DNA of 64,000 nucleotides from Micromonospora chalcea (GCF_002926165.1 NZ_MAGP01000114.1:1-64000); one strand, 5' to 3'. Shown: positions 48,340-57,514, counted from the first letter of the stretch. Translations and numbers: made by a program. The notes: a model not told the origin generated them from the letters alone.

Positions 48340-49205
48340 CGGCGCTCCCTGTCGCCCGCCGCCGGCCGGGCAGTGGCCGCAACGTCCTGCGGCTGGTCGT
48401 GCTCGTGGCGATCGTCGCGGTGGTGCTCTACCCGCTGTTCTGGATGCTCGGCACCTCGGTCAAGTCGCAGGCCGAGATCGTCAACAACGTCGGCCTGCTG
48501 CCGGAGGTGTTCACCCCCGGCAACTACGTCGACGGCTGGACCAACTTCGACATCAGCTTCGGCCGGTTCTTCCTCAACAGCGTGCTGGTCAGCGGCCTCA
48601 CCGTCGTCGGCAACGCGCTGTCCTGCCTGCTCGCCGCGTACGCCCTGGGCCGGCTGCGGTTCCGGCTGCGCAAGCTGTGGTTCACCGTGATGATCGGCAC
48701 GCTGCTGCTGCCCGGGCACGTGCTGATCGTGCCGCAGTACATCCTGTTCCGCAGCCTCGGACTGGTCGGCGGCGACTGGCCGTACCTGCCGCTGCTGGTG
48801 CCGCAGTTCCTGGCCACCGAGGCGTTCTTCGTCTTCCTCATGGTGCAGTTCATGCGCGGCATCCCGCGCGAGCTGGACGAGGCGGCCACCATCGACGGCG
48901 CGTCCCCGTACGGCGTGTTCCGGCACGTCATCCTGCCGCTGAGCCGCCCGGCGCTGGTCACCACCGCGATCTTCTCGTTCATCTGGACCTGGAACGACTT
49001 CTTCCGCCAGTTGGTGTTCCTGTCCAGCCTGGAGGACTACACGGTCCCGGTGGCGCTGACGCTGTTCATCGACTCGACGAGCCAGAGCGCCGTCGGCCCG
49101 ATGTTCGCCATGTCGGTGCTGTCGCTGCTGCCGGTGTTCCTGTTCTTCCTGGCCTTCCAGCGGATGCTCGTCGAGGGCATCAACACCAGCGGGCTGAAGG
49201 GATGA
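48336..49205 (+). CDS. CUT1 sugar ABC permease 2
   Basis: 289-aa permease (MalG-like) with VVLYPLFWMLGTSVKSQAEI and coupling motif DEAATIDGASPYGVFRHVILPLSRP. It overlaps both neighbours by 4 bp. No ATPase subunit is encoded in the operon, so a shared MsiK-type ATPase elsewhere in the genome would be needed, as is usual in actinobacterial CUT1 importers. Confidence 0.92.
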   Translation: MTALPVARRRPGSGRNVLRLVVLVAIVAVVLYPLFWMLGTSVKSQAEIVNNVGLLPEVFTPGNYVDGWTNFDISFGRFFLNSVLVSGLTVVGNALSCLLAAYALGRLRFRLRKLWFTVMIGTLLLPGHVLIVPQYILFRSLGLVGGDWPYLPLLVPQFLATEAFFVFLMVQFMRGIPRELDEAATIDGASPYGVFRHVILPLSRPALVTTAIFSFIWTWNDFFRQLVFLSSLEDYTVPVALTLFIDSTSQSAVGPMFAMSVLSLLPVFLFFLAFQRMLVEGINTSGLKG

Positions 49206-49810
49206 CCGCCGTGCCTGCCCGTGGCGACTGGCGGGACACGGCGCGCGAGGCGACCGACCTGGCGCTGCTCGGCTTCGCCGTGGCGCTGGCCGCGCTTCCC
49301 GTCCTCACGCTCGCCCCGGCGCTCGCCACCGCCAGTGCCGCGCTGCACGACAGGTCGGTCACCGGTTCCTGGCCCGACGCGCGGACCAGCCTGGCCCGGT
49401 TCGGCCGCGCGCTGCCCGCCGGGCTGGCGGTCAGCGCCGTCGCCCTGGCCGCCGTCGCGCTGCTCACCGCCGACCTGGTCGCGCTCACCACCGGCCGGGT
49501 ACCCGGCGGCGGGCCCGCGCTCGCGCTCACCGCCGTCGTGGTCGCGGTCCTGCTCGGGTACGCGGGCCTGGTCACCGTCGCGGTCGGGCGCACCGGCGGC
49601 CGGGGCTGGCGGACGGCGGCGCGTGACGTGGCCCGCACCTGCCCGCAGCGCCCCGGCGTGTGGGCCGCCGCCTCCGGCATCTGTGCCCTCGCGGTGCTGC
49701 TGGGCGTGCTGGTCACGCCGGTCGCGGTGCCGATCCTCGGCGGGTACGCCCTCGCGGCGCTGCACGCGCTCGACGCCCGCCGCCCGGTCCCCGCCCCGGA
49801 CCCGACGTGA
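49202..49810 (+). CDS. YesL/DUF624-like membrane protein
   Basis: 202 aa, about five hydrophobic segments, with LGFAVALAALPVLTLAPALATASAALHD near the start and GYALAALHALDA at the end. The pattern fits YesL (DUF624) proteins found in sugar-uptake operons, including the pectin-related yes cluster of Bacillus. Function is not established. It is coupled by 4-bp overlaps on both sides to permease 2 and the DUF6807-like gene. Confidence 0.72.
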   Translation: MTAVPARGDWRDTAREATDLALLGFAVALAALPVLTLAPALATASAALHDRSVTGSWPDARTSLARFGRALPAGLAVSAVALAAVALLTADLVALTTGRVPGGGPALALTAVVVAVLLGYAGLVTVAVGRTGGRGWRTAARDVARTCPQRPGVWAAASGICALAVLLGVLVTPVAVPILGGYALAALHALDARRPVPAPDPT

Positions 49811-50649
49811 CCGCCGAACCCCGGCTGGTGGTGGACGGCGCCGAGGTGGCCCGGTACCTGATCCGGCCGGAGCTGGACCCGCGCCACGGGCCCCGGCCGT
49901 ACCTGCATCCGGTGCGGACCCGGGCCGGCACGCCGGTCACCGACGCGCTTCCGGCCGACCACGTCTGGCACCTCGGCGCGTCACTGGCCGTGCAGGACGT
50001 GGACGGCGTCAACCTGTGGGGCGGCCGGACGTACGTGCGCGGCACCGGCTACACCTGGCGTGACGACCACGGCGTCATCGCGCACACCGGCTGGCGGGAG
50101 CGGGCAGCCGACCGGCTCGACCACGACCTGGAATGGCGGGACCGGCACGGCCGGGTGCTGCTGCGCGAGCACCGGCGGATCACCGCCACCCCGGCCGGGG
50201 AGGACGCCTGGTGGCTGGACCTGTCCGCCACGCTCGCCTCCGCCACCGGCGCCGACGTGCACCTGGGCAGCCCGGCCACGAACGGCCGCCCGGGCGGCGC
50301 CGGTTACGGCGGATTCTTCTGGCGGGCCGTGGCCGACGGGGAAGCGCGGGTGCGCACCGCCGAGGCGGTGGGCGAGGAGGCGGTGAACGGCTCGGCCGCG
50401 CCCTGGCTGGCGTTGTCCGCCTCCGCGCCCGGCGGTGGCGCGTACACGCTGGTGTTCACCGGTCTGGGGCCGGGTGACAGGTGGTTCGTGCGCACCGCGA
50501 TGTACCCGGGCGTCTGCGTCGCGTACGCGTTCGACACCCCGGCGGTGGTCGCGGCCAGCCGGCCCCGGCACAACCGGCACCGGGTGCTGGTCGCCGACGG
50601 CCACCTGGACCCGGACGACGTGTCGGCCCGCCTGGGGGTGACGCCGTGA
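49807..50649 (+). CDS. DUF6807/PmoA-like protein
   Basis: 280 aa cytoplasmic beta-rich protein. RPELDPRHGPRPYLHPVRTRAGTPVTDALPADHVWHLGASLAV and GYGGFFWRAVADGE are the recognisable DUF6807/PmoA-like blocks. Such proteins sit in sugar-catabolism operons in actinobacteria and Bacteroidetes; the fold may resemble galactose mutarotase and no reaction is proven. GTG start overlaps the YesL-like gene (GTGA) and its stop overlaps the kinase. Confidence 0.75.
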   Translation: MTAEPRLVVDGAEVARYLIRPELDPRHGPRPYLHPVRTRAGTPVTDALPADHVWHLGASLAVQDVDGVNLWGGRTYVRGTGYTWRDDHGVIAHTGWRERAADRLDHDLEWRDRHGRVLLREHRRITATPAGEDAWWLDLSATLASATGADVHLGSPATNGRPGGAGYGGFFWRAVADGEARVRTAEAVGEEAVNGSAAPWLALSASAPGGGAYTLVFTGLGPGDRWFVRTAMYPGVCVAYAFDTPAVVAASRPRHNRHRVLVADGHLDPDDVSARLGVTP

Positions 50650-51629
50650 GCCCGGCGGGCGGGCCGGAGGTGGTCTGCGTGGGCGAGACGATGGTGGTGC
50701 TCGCCCCTGACGACGGCGGGTCGCTGGAGCAGGCCGCGCGGCTGACCGTCGGCGTGGGCGGCGCGGAGTCGAACGTGGCGGCCGGGCTGGCCCGGCTCGG
50801 GCACCGTGCGGCGTGGGTCAGCCGGGTCGGCGACGACCCGTTCGGGCGGCGGGTGGTGGCCGAGGTCGCCGCCGCGCGCGTGGACGTCAGCCTGGTCACC
50901 GTGGATCCGGACGCGCCGACCGGGCTCTACCTGAAGGATCCGACCCCGGTCGGCACCCGCGTGCACTACCACCGCGCCGGGTCGGCCGCGAGCCGCCTCG
51001 GCGCCGCCGACCTCGCGAGTCCCGGGCTGGCCGGGGCACGCCTGCTGCACCTGTCCGGGATCACCGCGGCGCTCTCCGGCACCTGCCGTGACCTGCTCGG
51101 GTCCGCGCTGGCCGGGCGCGCGCTGCCGGGCGCACGGGTGAGCTTCGACGTGAACCACCGCCCGGCGCTCTGGCCCGCCGACCGGGCCGCCCCGGTCCTG
51201 CACGGCCTGGCCGACCGCGCCGACGTGGTGCTGGTCGGGCTGGACGAGGCGGCCGGACTGTGGGCTGCGGACGATCCGGCCGACGTTCGTGCCCTGCTGC
51301 CCGGCCCGGAACTGGTGGTGGTCAAGGACGGGCCGGTCGGCGCGACGGCGCTGCCGCGTACCGGGCCGGCGGTGTTCGTGCCGGCGCTGCCGGTGGACGT
51401 GGTGGAGCCGGTCGGCGCGGGTGACGCGTTCGCCGCCGGGTTCCTGTCCGGGCTGCTGCGCGGCCTGGACCTGCGCGCCTGTCTGCGGCTGGGGCACCTG
51501 ACCGCCGCGCCGGTGCTGGTCGTGCCGGGCGACACCGCGCCGCCGCCTGATCCGGAGACGATCGCGCGGGCGCTGGCGCTGCCGGAGACGATGTGGACCG
51601 CGCAGGTCAGGGGAGGGAGTGGGAGATGA
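50646..51629 (+). CDS. PfkB sugar kinase, probable 2-keto-3-deoxygluconate kinase
   Basis: 327 aa ribokinase/PfkB family. The opening VVCVGETMVVLAP and GGAESNVAAGLARLGHRAAWVSRVGDDPFG resemble KDG kinases, and the C-terminal anion-hole motif is PVGAGDAFAAGFLSGLL with catalytic Asp. FDVNHRPALW is also KdgK-like. GTG start overlaps the upstream stop. Placed directly before a KDPG-aldolase-type gene, phosphorylation of KDG is the most likely reaction. Confidence 0.85.
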   Translation: MSPAGGPEVVCVGETMVVLAPDDGGSLEQAARLTVGVGGAESNVAAGLARLGHRAAWVSRVGDDPFGRRVVAEVAAARVDVSLVTVDPDAPTGLYLKDPTPVGTRVHYHRAGSAASRLGAADLASPGLAGARLLHLSGITAALSGTCRDLLGSALAGRALPGARVSFDVNHRPALWPADRAAPVLHGLADRADVVLVGLDEAAGLWAADDPADVRALLPGPELVVVKDGPVGATALPRTGPAVFVPALPVDVVEPVGAGDAFAAGFLSGLLRGLDLRACLRLGHLTAAPVLVVPGDTAPPPDPETIARALALPETMWTAQVRGGSGR

Positions 51630-52240
51630 GCGGGCACGACTTCGAGGCACTGTTCGGCGACGCGCGGGTGATGGTGATCCTGCGCGACCTGCCTGCCGAC
51701 GAGACGGTCCGGCTGGCGGAACTGGCCTGGGATCTCGGCATCGCCGTGGTGGAGGTGCCCATCCGTACCCCGGAAGCGGTGCCGGCGCTGCGCGCCGCCG
51801 TGACGGCCGGGCGGCGGCGGGACCGGATCGTCGGCGCGGGCACCGTGCGTACCCCCGAGCAGGTCCGCGACGCGGTGGCCGCCGGGGCGGCGTTCACAGT
51901 GGCGCCGGGCCTGGATCTGGCGGTGGCCGACGCGGCGGCCGGTCTCGGCGTGCCGCACCTGCCCGGCGTGGCCACCCCGACCGAGGCGCAGCGGGCGCTC
52001 GACCACGGCCTGGTGTGGCTCAAGGCGTTCCCGGCGGTCAGCCTCGGCCCGGCCTGGTTCCGGGCGGTCGCCGGGCCGCTGCCGGAGGCCCGGTTCGTGG
52101 CCACCGGCGGCGTCGACGCCGGCAACGCGGGTGACTTCCTCGCCGCCGGGGCGCGCGTGGTGGCGGTCGGGTCGGCGCTCACCGACCCTGAGCAACTGCC
52201 GCGCCTGGCCACGCTCGCGGCCGGCGGCGCGGTCACGTGA
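51626..52240 (+). CDS. KDPG/KHG aldolase (Eda-like)
   Basis: 204 aa. VMVILRDLPADETVRLAELAWDLGIAVVEVPIRTPEA, then GAGTVRTPEQVRDAVAAGAAFTVAPGL and the Schiff-base Lys in WLKAFPA. FVATGGVDAGNAGDFLAAG closes the barrel. It cleaves KDPG to pyruvate and glyceraldehyde-3-phosphate. ATG overlaps the kinase stop (ATGA). Last gene of the rightward operon; it meets the next gene tail to tail with an 8-bp overlap. Confidence 0.88.
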   Translation: MSGHDFEALFGDARVMVILRDLPADETVRLAELAWDLGIAVVEVPIRTPEAVPALRAAVTAGRRRDRIVGAGTVRTPEQVRDAVAAGAAFTVAPGLDLAVADAAAGLGVPHLPGVATPTEAQRALDHGLVWLKAFPAVSLGPAWFRAVAGPLPEARFVATGGVDAGNAGDFLAAGARVVAVGSALTDPEQLPRLATLAAGGAVT

Positions 52241-52997
52241 CGGTACGACCGGACGTGGTGGCGGTGGTCCGGATCGCCTTCACGATCGCCGGGATCGACC
52301 CGATCAGCAGCACCAGCGCCCAGATCAGCGCCACCACCGCGAACACCACGGCGCCCAGGTCGTCCAGGATGCTGACCAGGATCACCGGCACCAGGCCGTG
52401 CAGGAACTGCAGCACCACTGTGCACAGCAGCGTGGTCAGCACCAGCGCGACGAGGCCCTTGTTGCGCAGGAACCGGGGCTGGGCGGCGAGCAGCAGCCCG
52501 GCCCAGACCAGTTTGAGCAGCAGCGCCAGCCCGAGCAGCACCGCCGCGTCGCCGACCGGGAAGAACCCCCACACCGCCAGGTACGCCAGCGTGCCGAACG
52601 GCGGCGCCAGGAACAGCGACACCATCACCGTCAGCTCGACGAACGCGACGATCAGCAGGACCAGCGACACCAGCAGCAGCACGATCGAGAAGACGAGCGT
52701 GGCCACGCCCTGCACCCGGCCCTGCACCCGGTCCGGCAGCACCAGGCTCAGGCAGAACAGCCCGGTCGTCCAGAGCGCCACCACGTCGATCAGCGCGAGG
52801 TAGCCGATGCCGCGCCCGGACGGCTCGGACACCGCGCCGACGTCGCCCAGCTCGACGCCGAGCTGCCCGGCGCTGTCCCGCAGCGCGCCGCTCGCGTCGC
52901 CGCCGCCGGTCAGCGCCGCCGCGCCCAGCTCCACGCCGACCACGAGCGCCACCGCGAGCAACGCCAGCAGCAGGAACGGCTTGCGCAACTCACCCAT
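52233..52997 (-). CDS. Multi-pass membrane protein at the eCIS operon end
   Basis: 254 aa with about six to seven long hydrophobic segments (LLLALLAVALVVGVELGAAAL, TLVFSIVLLLVSLVLLIVAFVEL and others). No conserved catalytic motif. It lies 18 bp after the upstream membrane protein gene and belongs to the eCIS transcript by spacing and strand. It may anchor or release the injection system at the membrane, which is speculation. Confidence 0.6.
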   Translation of the reverse strand: MGELRKPFLLLALLAVALVVGVELGAAALTGGGDASGALRDSAGQLGVELGDVGAVSEPSGRGIGYLALIDVVALWTTGLFCLSLVLPDRVQGRVQGVATLVFSIVLLLVSLVLLIVAFVELTVMVSLFLAPPFGTLAYLAVWGFFPVGDAAVLLGLALLLKLVWAGLLLAAQPRFLRNKGLVALVLTTLLCTVVLQFLHGLVPVILVSILDDLGAVVFAVVALIWALVLLIGSIPAIVKAIRTTATTSGRTVT

Positions 52998-53015
52998 GCC
53001 GCGTCTCCGTCCCGG

Positions 53016-53492
53016 TCAGGACCGGGCCAGCGTGACCGAACATCCGCCACCTCCCGGACACCGCAGGAGCACCTCGGTCTCCCGGTCCACCGCCACCTTC
53101 GCCGCCGCCGGGCCGTCCGCGTCCGGGGCGACCTCGTCGGTGACCGTCACGTCCGCGTCGCCCGGCGCGCGGGCTGTCACCTCGAACGGCGTCGTGCCGC
53201 GCAGCACCAGCGTGCGCAGCGCGCCCGGGTCGGCCACCCGCAGCCGGCACACCGTGCCGAAGGTGAGCGTCACCCCGTCGGCGGTGGTGGCCGGTTCCGC
53301 GGCCGGCGGCAGGCAGTTCACCGCCACCGTCGCCGGGTCGACCGTCCCGGACCCGCGTCCCAGCCGGGCCAGCGCGCCCGGCCCGGCCGCCGGGTCGCCC
53401 CTGTCGTCGCGGCGTCCGGCCACCGCCACCACGTACAGCGCCACCAGCAGCACTGCCACCGCCACCAGCAGCACCTTCTGCCTGGTGGTCAT
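53016..53492 (-). CDS. Single-pass membrane-anchored protein of the eCIS operon
   Basis: 158 aa. An uncleaved N-terminal helix (KVLLVAVAVLLVALYVVAVAG) is followed by a beta-rich domain with conserved-looking cysteines at 60, 82, 145 and 151. ATG at 53492 overlaps the next-upstream gene stop by ATGA. Not recognised as a family. It is probably extracytoplasmic. Confidence 0.65.
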   Translation of the reverse strand: MTTRQKVLLVAVAVLLVALYVVAVAGRRDDRGDPAAGPGALARLGRGSGTVDPATVAVNCLPPAAEPATTADGVTLTFGTVCRLRVADPGALRTLVLRGTTPFEVTARAPGDADVTVTDEVAPDADGPAAAKVAVDRETEVLLRCPGGGGCSVTLARS

Positions 53493-54409
53493 GGCCGGAC
53501 GACGGGCGTGAAGCGGATCTCGTCCACGCCCGCGAAGTACCTGTCGGTGCCCTGCGTCTTGCTCACCGCCACGAGCGTCAGCTTGTGCGGGCCGCGGGTC
53601 AGCTCCAGGGTCCCCACGTCCACCTCGTCGGTGCGGACCACCGTCGGGGTGAACCCGAAGAACGTGTCGCCGACCTGCCGGCCGTCGACCAGCCAGATCG
53701 TGTTCGCGTAGTCGAACGACGTGGTCCGCACGGTGGAGAACCGCCAGGTGCCGTCGGACGGCAGATCCACCTGCACGGTGACCCGGTCGCCGACGCCCCG
53801 GCCCAGGAAGAACAGCTGGGCGTCGCCGGACCACACCACGTCGCAGCAGTTCTTTTGCGCCACCACGTCCGCCTTCGCGCCGGTGGTGGACTGCACCGTC
53901 GCGCCGGAGACCAGCGTCTCCGCCTCCACGGTCACCGCGTCGGCCTGCGGCGGCGCGGGGGTGTCCGGTCCGCGGGTCACCAGCCAGGCCACCACCCCGG
54001 CCACGACCAGCACCAGCGCCGCGGCGGCCGCGATCCACGGCCACGGCGCGCGCTTCGGGGGTACGACGGCCCGCACGTCGTACGTGACCCGGCCGCTGGA
54101 GCGGGAACTCTCCTCCGGCGCGGTGTTCGCCGAGTACGCGAACCCGGTCATGTCGTAGCGCCGGGGCGGCGTGCCGGGCGGCACGGCCAGGCGTACCAGG
54201 AACGACACCGAGCCCTGCCCGGGCACCACCCGCTGCGGCTCGGCCACGGTGAACCAGGCCCGCTGGCTGCCCTCGCCGGGCGCGACGTCGAAGACGACGG
54301 TGTCCGGCGCGGTGCCCGGGTTCGACACGGTGAACGTCAGCTCACCGGCGTTGCGGGCGTCCAGGGTGAACTGTTCGGCGGCGGCGACGACTGTCCATTC
54401 GGTGGTCAT
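53489..54409 (-). CDS. Ig-like/TM/CBM-like protein coupled to the eCIS
   Basis: 306 aa. An N-terminal NEW3-like immunoglobulin domain (about 10-115, FTLDARNAGELTFTVSNPG) is cytoplasmic by topology since there is no signal. A single transmembrane helix lies at 123-144. The rest (about 160-305) looks like a carbohydrate-binding or malectin-type sandwich, with NCCDVVWSGDAQLFF and DYANTIWLVDGRQV. GAGGAG precedes the ATG; it overlaps neighbours by 4 bp on each side. It could tether the system to the envelope. Confidence 0.65.
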   Translation of the reverse strand: MTTEWTVVAAAEQFTLDARNAGELTFTVSNPGTAPDTVVFDVAPGEGSQRAWFTVAEPQRVVPGQGSVSFLVRLAVPPGTPPRRYDMTGFAYSANTAPEESSRSSGRVTYDVRAVVPPKRAPWPWIAAAAALVLVVAGVVAWLVTRGPDTPAPPQADAVTVEAETLVSGATVQSTTGAKADVVAQKNCCDVVWSGDAQLFFLGRGVGDRVTVQVDLPSDGTWRFSTVRTTSFDYANTIWLVDGRQVGDTFFGFTPTVVRTDEVDVGTLELTRGPHKLTLVAVSKTQGTDRYFAGVDEIRFTPVVRP

Positions 54410-54912
54410 GACGGCTCCTCGGGCGGATCGTGGGGCAGGGGTACGTGCGCCCGGCCGACCGCGCGCATCGTCGAGGCCGAGAAACCGGCGGCGGCCGGTG
54501 GCACCCGCACCACGAGGTGGAACGGCCGGTCCGGCGGCTCGTCCAGCACGAACCCGGTCACGCCGGTGGCCAGCTCCAGCGCGGTCCGCATGCCGTACGG
54601 GGTGCCGCGCCACCGGGCCAGCAGCGCGCCGTGCGCCACCAGGTCCCGCAGCCGGCCCGCCGGCAACGGCAGCGGCGCGTCGGCGCGGGGCGCGGCGACC
54701 ACGTGGTCCATCGCCACCCAGCGGGTCAGGTACGCCACGAACCCGTCCGGCGTCCGGTACGGCCCGAACAGCGCGTCGACGTCGGCGAGCACCGCCTCGT
54801 CCGGGGCGTGCAGCGCCTCCATCACGTCCAGCAGCGCGCCCAGCACGCTGCCCGGGCCGGCGGCCCGCTGGTAGGCGGCCGGCAGCAGCCGCTCAATCGC
54901 CGCTCGGCGCAT
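54406..54912 (-). CDS. Phage tail P2 gpI-like baseplate protein
   Basis: 168 aa. IERLLPAAYQRAAGPGSVLGALLDVMEALHAPDEAVLADVDALFGPYRTPDGFVAYLTRWVAMD is characteristic of tail-protein-I (Afp12/gpI-like) of contractile injection systems; LLARWRGTPYGMRTALELATGV follows. It overlaps the J gene by 20 bp and the following gene by 4 bp. Wedge or baseplate role. Confidence 0.82.
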   Translation of the reverse strand: MRRAAIERLLPAAYQRAAGPGSVLGALLDVMEALHAPDEAVLADVDALFGPYRTPDGFVAYLTRWVAMDHVVAAPRADAPLPLPAGRLRDLVAHGALLARWRGTPYGMRTALELATGVTGFVLDEPPDRPFHLVVRVPPAAAGFSASTMRAVGRAHVPLPHDPPEEPS

Positions 54913-57514
54913 CCTGCCGCACCACCTCGATGTCGTGCTCGCCGGAGCAGAGCAGCCAGGTGCCGGGGACGGTGACCACGTCGGCGGTGGCCTGGTTGGC
55001 GCTCGCCGTCCAGTCCTCGCCGTCGCCGCTGCGGAACACGCCGCGCTCGCCGCCGGCGAGTACCAGCCGCCCGGCGCCGGAGGTGCCGGTGGGCGCGGTG
55101 GCGGCGATGGCGTCGACCGGGACGAACCGGGTCCGGTCCCGCAGCGGCAGGCCGCAGTTGACCATCACGGGCGACCACTGCGGCTGCCCGGCGAGCGTGT
55201 CCAGGCGGACCACGCCGCCGCTCTGCGTCGCGGCCAGCGCGAGCGGGCCGCTGAACGCCAGGTCGCGGCAGGTGCCGCCGATCCAGCCGGACGCCATCGA
55301 CTGCCACTTCACGTCCGACTCGAACAGCCGGGTGCGGTGGCAGCCCTGGCCGGGCTTCTTCGGGTCCGGCTCGCCCGCGCCGCACCACAGCAGCGTGGCC
55401 GGGCCGTCGTACTGGACGGCGAGGATCCGGTTGTCGACGTTGGCGAGGCCGACGTGGGCGAACGTGCCGGGCCGTCCGGCGGATGTGGACAGGTAGACGC
55501 CGAATCCGGCCTGCGCGGCCACCGCCACCCCTGGTGCGCCGCGCTCGGAGACGAACGCGCGCACCGCGTAGAAGCCCCGGTCCGCGTCGGCCGGGTCGAC
55601 CAGGATCTGCAACGGCACCGCGCCGGGTAGCAGCGGCACCTCGTACAGGCCCGCGTCGGTGGCCAGCAGCAGCGCGCCGGTGCCGTCCCGGTCGATCCAG
55701 GCCAGATCGCGTACGCCGGAGTCGAGGTCGGTCAGCAGCGTCCACGTCTCGCCCAGGTCGGTGCTCAGCCGGACTCGGGAACCTCCGGCGTCGCGGGTGG
55801 TCACCACCGCCACCGAACCGGCCCGGGGGACCACGCCGGGGCGTACCGGGGCGGGCGCGGGCACCACCCGCACCACTGTCTCGTCGTCGAACCGGCCGGC
55901 CGGTTCCCAGCCCGCCCCCGCGTTGGTGGAGCGGAACAGCACCGGCCCGCCGCCGGCGTACCAGGTGTCGGCCTGGTACTGGTCCACCGCCACCGTCCGT
56001 ACCTGCGCGTCGGGCGCCTCGTCGACCACGAACCGCACCGACTCGACGTAGCGCACGCCCGGCTCGGCGTGCTCCAGCATCCGATACACGTTCGAGGCGC
56101 GCAGCGGCTCGCCGAACGCCCAGCCGGCCGGGTTCAGCGGCGTGGGCAGCGGGCTGAGCGTCTGGTGCAGCCGGTCGTGGATGCGGCGGCGTACCGCGTC
56201 CACGTCCTCCTCGCGGCGCACCACCACCCGGGCCCTGATCGACACCGCCTTGTACCGGGCCCAGCCCGCCCGCACCGCCGTACCCAGGGCACGGCGGCGT
56301 TCCAGGTCGGCCTCGACCCGGCGGCGGGCCTCCTCCACCTCGTGCTCGCGCAGCACCGCCACCGGCAGCCGGCCGCCGGGACGGGCCGCCTCCGGCACGT
56401 ACGGCACCAGCACCACCTCGACCTCGCCGGGCCGGGCGAAGCTGTAGACGGCGGCCCGGGTGAACGCCCGCGCCCGCGCCACCGCCCCGGAGCCGGTGGC
56501 CAGGATCTCGAAGTCCCGGGCGGTCACCGCGCGCTGCTGGGCGAAGAACTCGTACGGCCCGCGCGCCAGCACCGACTCCAGCGACTCCAGTTCCCGCCCA
56601 CCGGTGGCCGGCTCCGGGTTGTCCACCCGCACCCCCGGCAGCGGGTCGCGCAGGCTGGTCAGCACGCCCGCCGCGACGTTCCCGGCCGGTCCGCCGCCGC
56701 AGCGGTACCAGAGCCGCACCTGCCGCCCGGCCGGCGGCACCGCCGCCACAGTGGTCGCCCCGGCCGCCCCCTCGATGGCCGGGGCGCCACCGTCCGGGCG
56801 CAGGTCCAGCGCCGGGGCGAACGTGACCACCCCGGAGGCCCGGTCCACCAGGTAGACCTTCGCCTGCGGGCCGACACCGGCGAAGCTGTCCACCGGCCGC
56901 CAGATCTCGTACGTGCGCCCCTCGTGCTCGCGGGCGGCCGCGCCCAGCTCCACCGAACCGGCCGGCACCTCCACCCCGAGCAGCAGATCAAGCGCCTCGG
57001 TGGTACGGGTCAGCGGCGCACGGCCGGCCCGCAACACCTGACCGGGCTGCCCGGTGCCGGTGCCCAGCAGCTCCGCCTCGACCGGCTCGCAGTGGTGCAC
57101 ACGTACCGTCGTCGTGGTCTCCCCGGCGGGCAGCACCGCCGGTTCGGTGGTCACGAAGACGACCGGCCGGGGGTCCGCGCCGCGGGCCGCGGCGACCCGG
57201 GTGCCGGCCGGCACCCGCACCGGGCCGTGGTCCGGGCCGGTACGGGTCAGTCGCACGTCCGCCCAGGCCGCCGCCGGTGGATGCCGGGTGACGCCGAGCA
57301 GGTTCAGGAACGCCACGTACGCCTTCTCCGGCAACTGGTTCAGCCGGTAGATCATCACCTCGGTCAGGTACGCGAACGCCTCCACCAGCGCCATGCCCGG
57401 GTCGTGCGCGGACAGGTCGGTCCAGTCCGGGCAGGACCGGGCGATGCGTTCCCGCGCCTCGGTGACCAGGTCGAGGAAGGCGCGGTCGTCCAGGTGCGGC
57501 ACCGGCAGCGTCAT
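54893..57514 (-). CDS. Baseplate J-like protein with C-terminal Asp-box/propeller-like extension
   Basis: 873 aa. The first about 560 residues are baseplate J (gp6/Afp11-like): DLSAHDPGMALVEAFAYLTEVMIYRLNQLPEKAYVAFLNLLG and a middle REFEILATGSGAVARARAF-like segment, then PLRASNVYRMLEHAEPGVRYVESV. The C-terminal about 300 residues contain several bladed repeats with Asp-box-like S-T/D-x-G-x-x-W motifs, such as VLFRSTNAGAGWEPAG, VRLSTDLGETWTLL and GVFRSGDGEDWTAS, suggesting a beta-propeller. ATG at 57514 follows GAGGAGG. J with such an extension is longer than the usual eCIS homologue. Confidence 0.82.
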   Translation of the reverse strand: MTLPVPHLDDRAFLDLVTEARERIARSCPDWTDLSAHDPGMALVEAFAYLTEVMIYRLNQLPEKAYVAFLNLLGVTRHPPAAAWADVRLTRTGPDHGPVRVPAGTRVAAARGADPRPVVFVTTEPAVLPAGETTTTVRVHHCEPVEAELLGTGTGQPGQVLRAGRAPLTRTTEALDLLLGVEVPAGSVELGAAAREHEGRTYEIWRPVDSFAGVGPQAKVYLVDRASGVVTFAPALDLRPDGGAPAIEGAAGATTVAAVPPAGRQVRLWYRCGGGPAGNVAAGVLTSLRDPLPGVRVDNPEPATGGRELESLESVLARGPYEFFAQQRAVTARDFEILATGSGAVARARAFTRAAVYSFARPGEVEVVLVPYVPEAARPGGRLPVAVLREHEVEEARRRVEADLERRRALGTAVRAGWARYKAVSIRARVVVRREEDVDAVRRRIHDRLHQTLSPLPTPLNPAGWAFGEPLRASNVYRMLEHAEPGVRYVESVRFVVDEAPDAQVRTVAVDQYQADTWYAGGGPVLFRSTNAGAGWEPAGRFDDETVVRVVPAPAPVRPGVVPRAGSVAVVTTRDAGGSRVRLSTDLGETWTLLTDLDSGVRDLAWIDRDGTGALLLATDAGLYEVPLLPGAVPLQILVDPADADRGFYAVRAFVSERGAPGVAVAAQAGFGVYLSTSAGRPGTFAHVGLANVDNRILAVQYDGPATLLWCGAGEPDPKKPGQGCHRTRLFESDVKWQSMASGWIGGTCRDLAFSGPLALAATQSGGVVRLDTLAGQPQWSPVMVNCGLPLRDRTRFVPVDAIAATAPTGTSGAGRLVLAGGERGVFRSGDGEDWTASANQATADVVTVPGTWLLCSGEHDIEVVRQDAPSGD

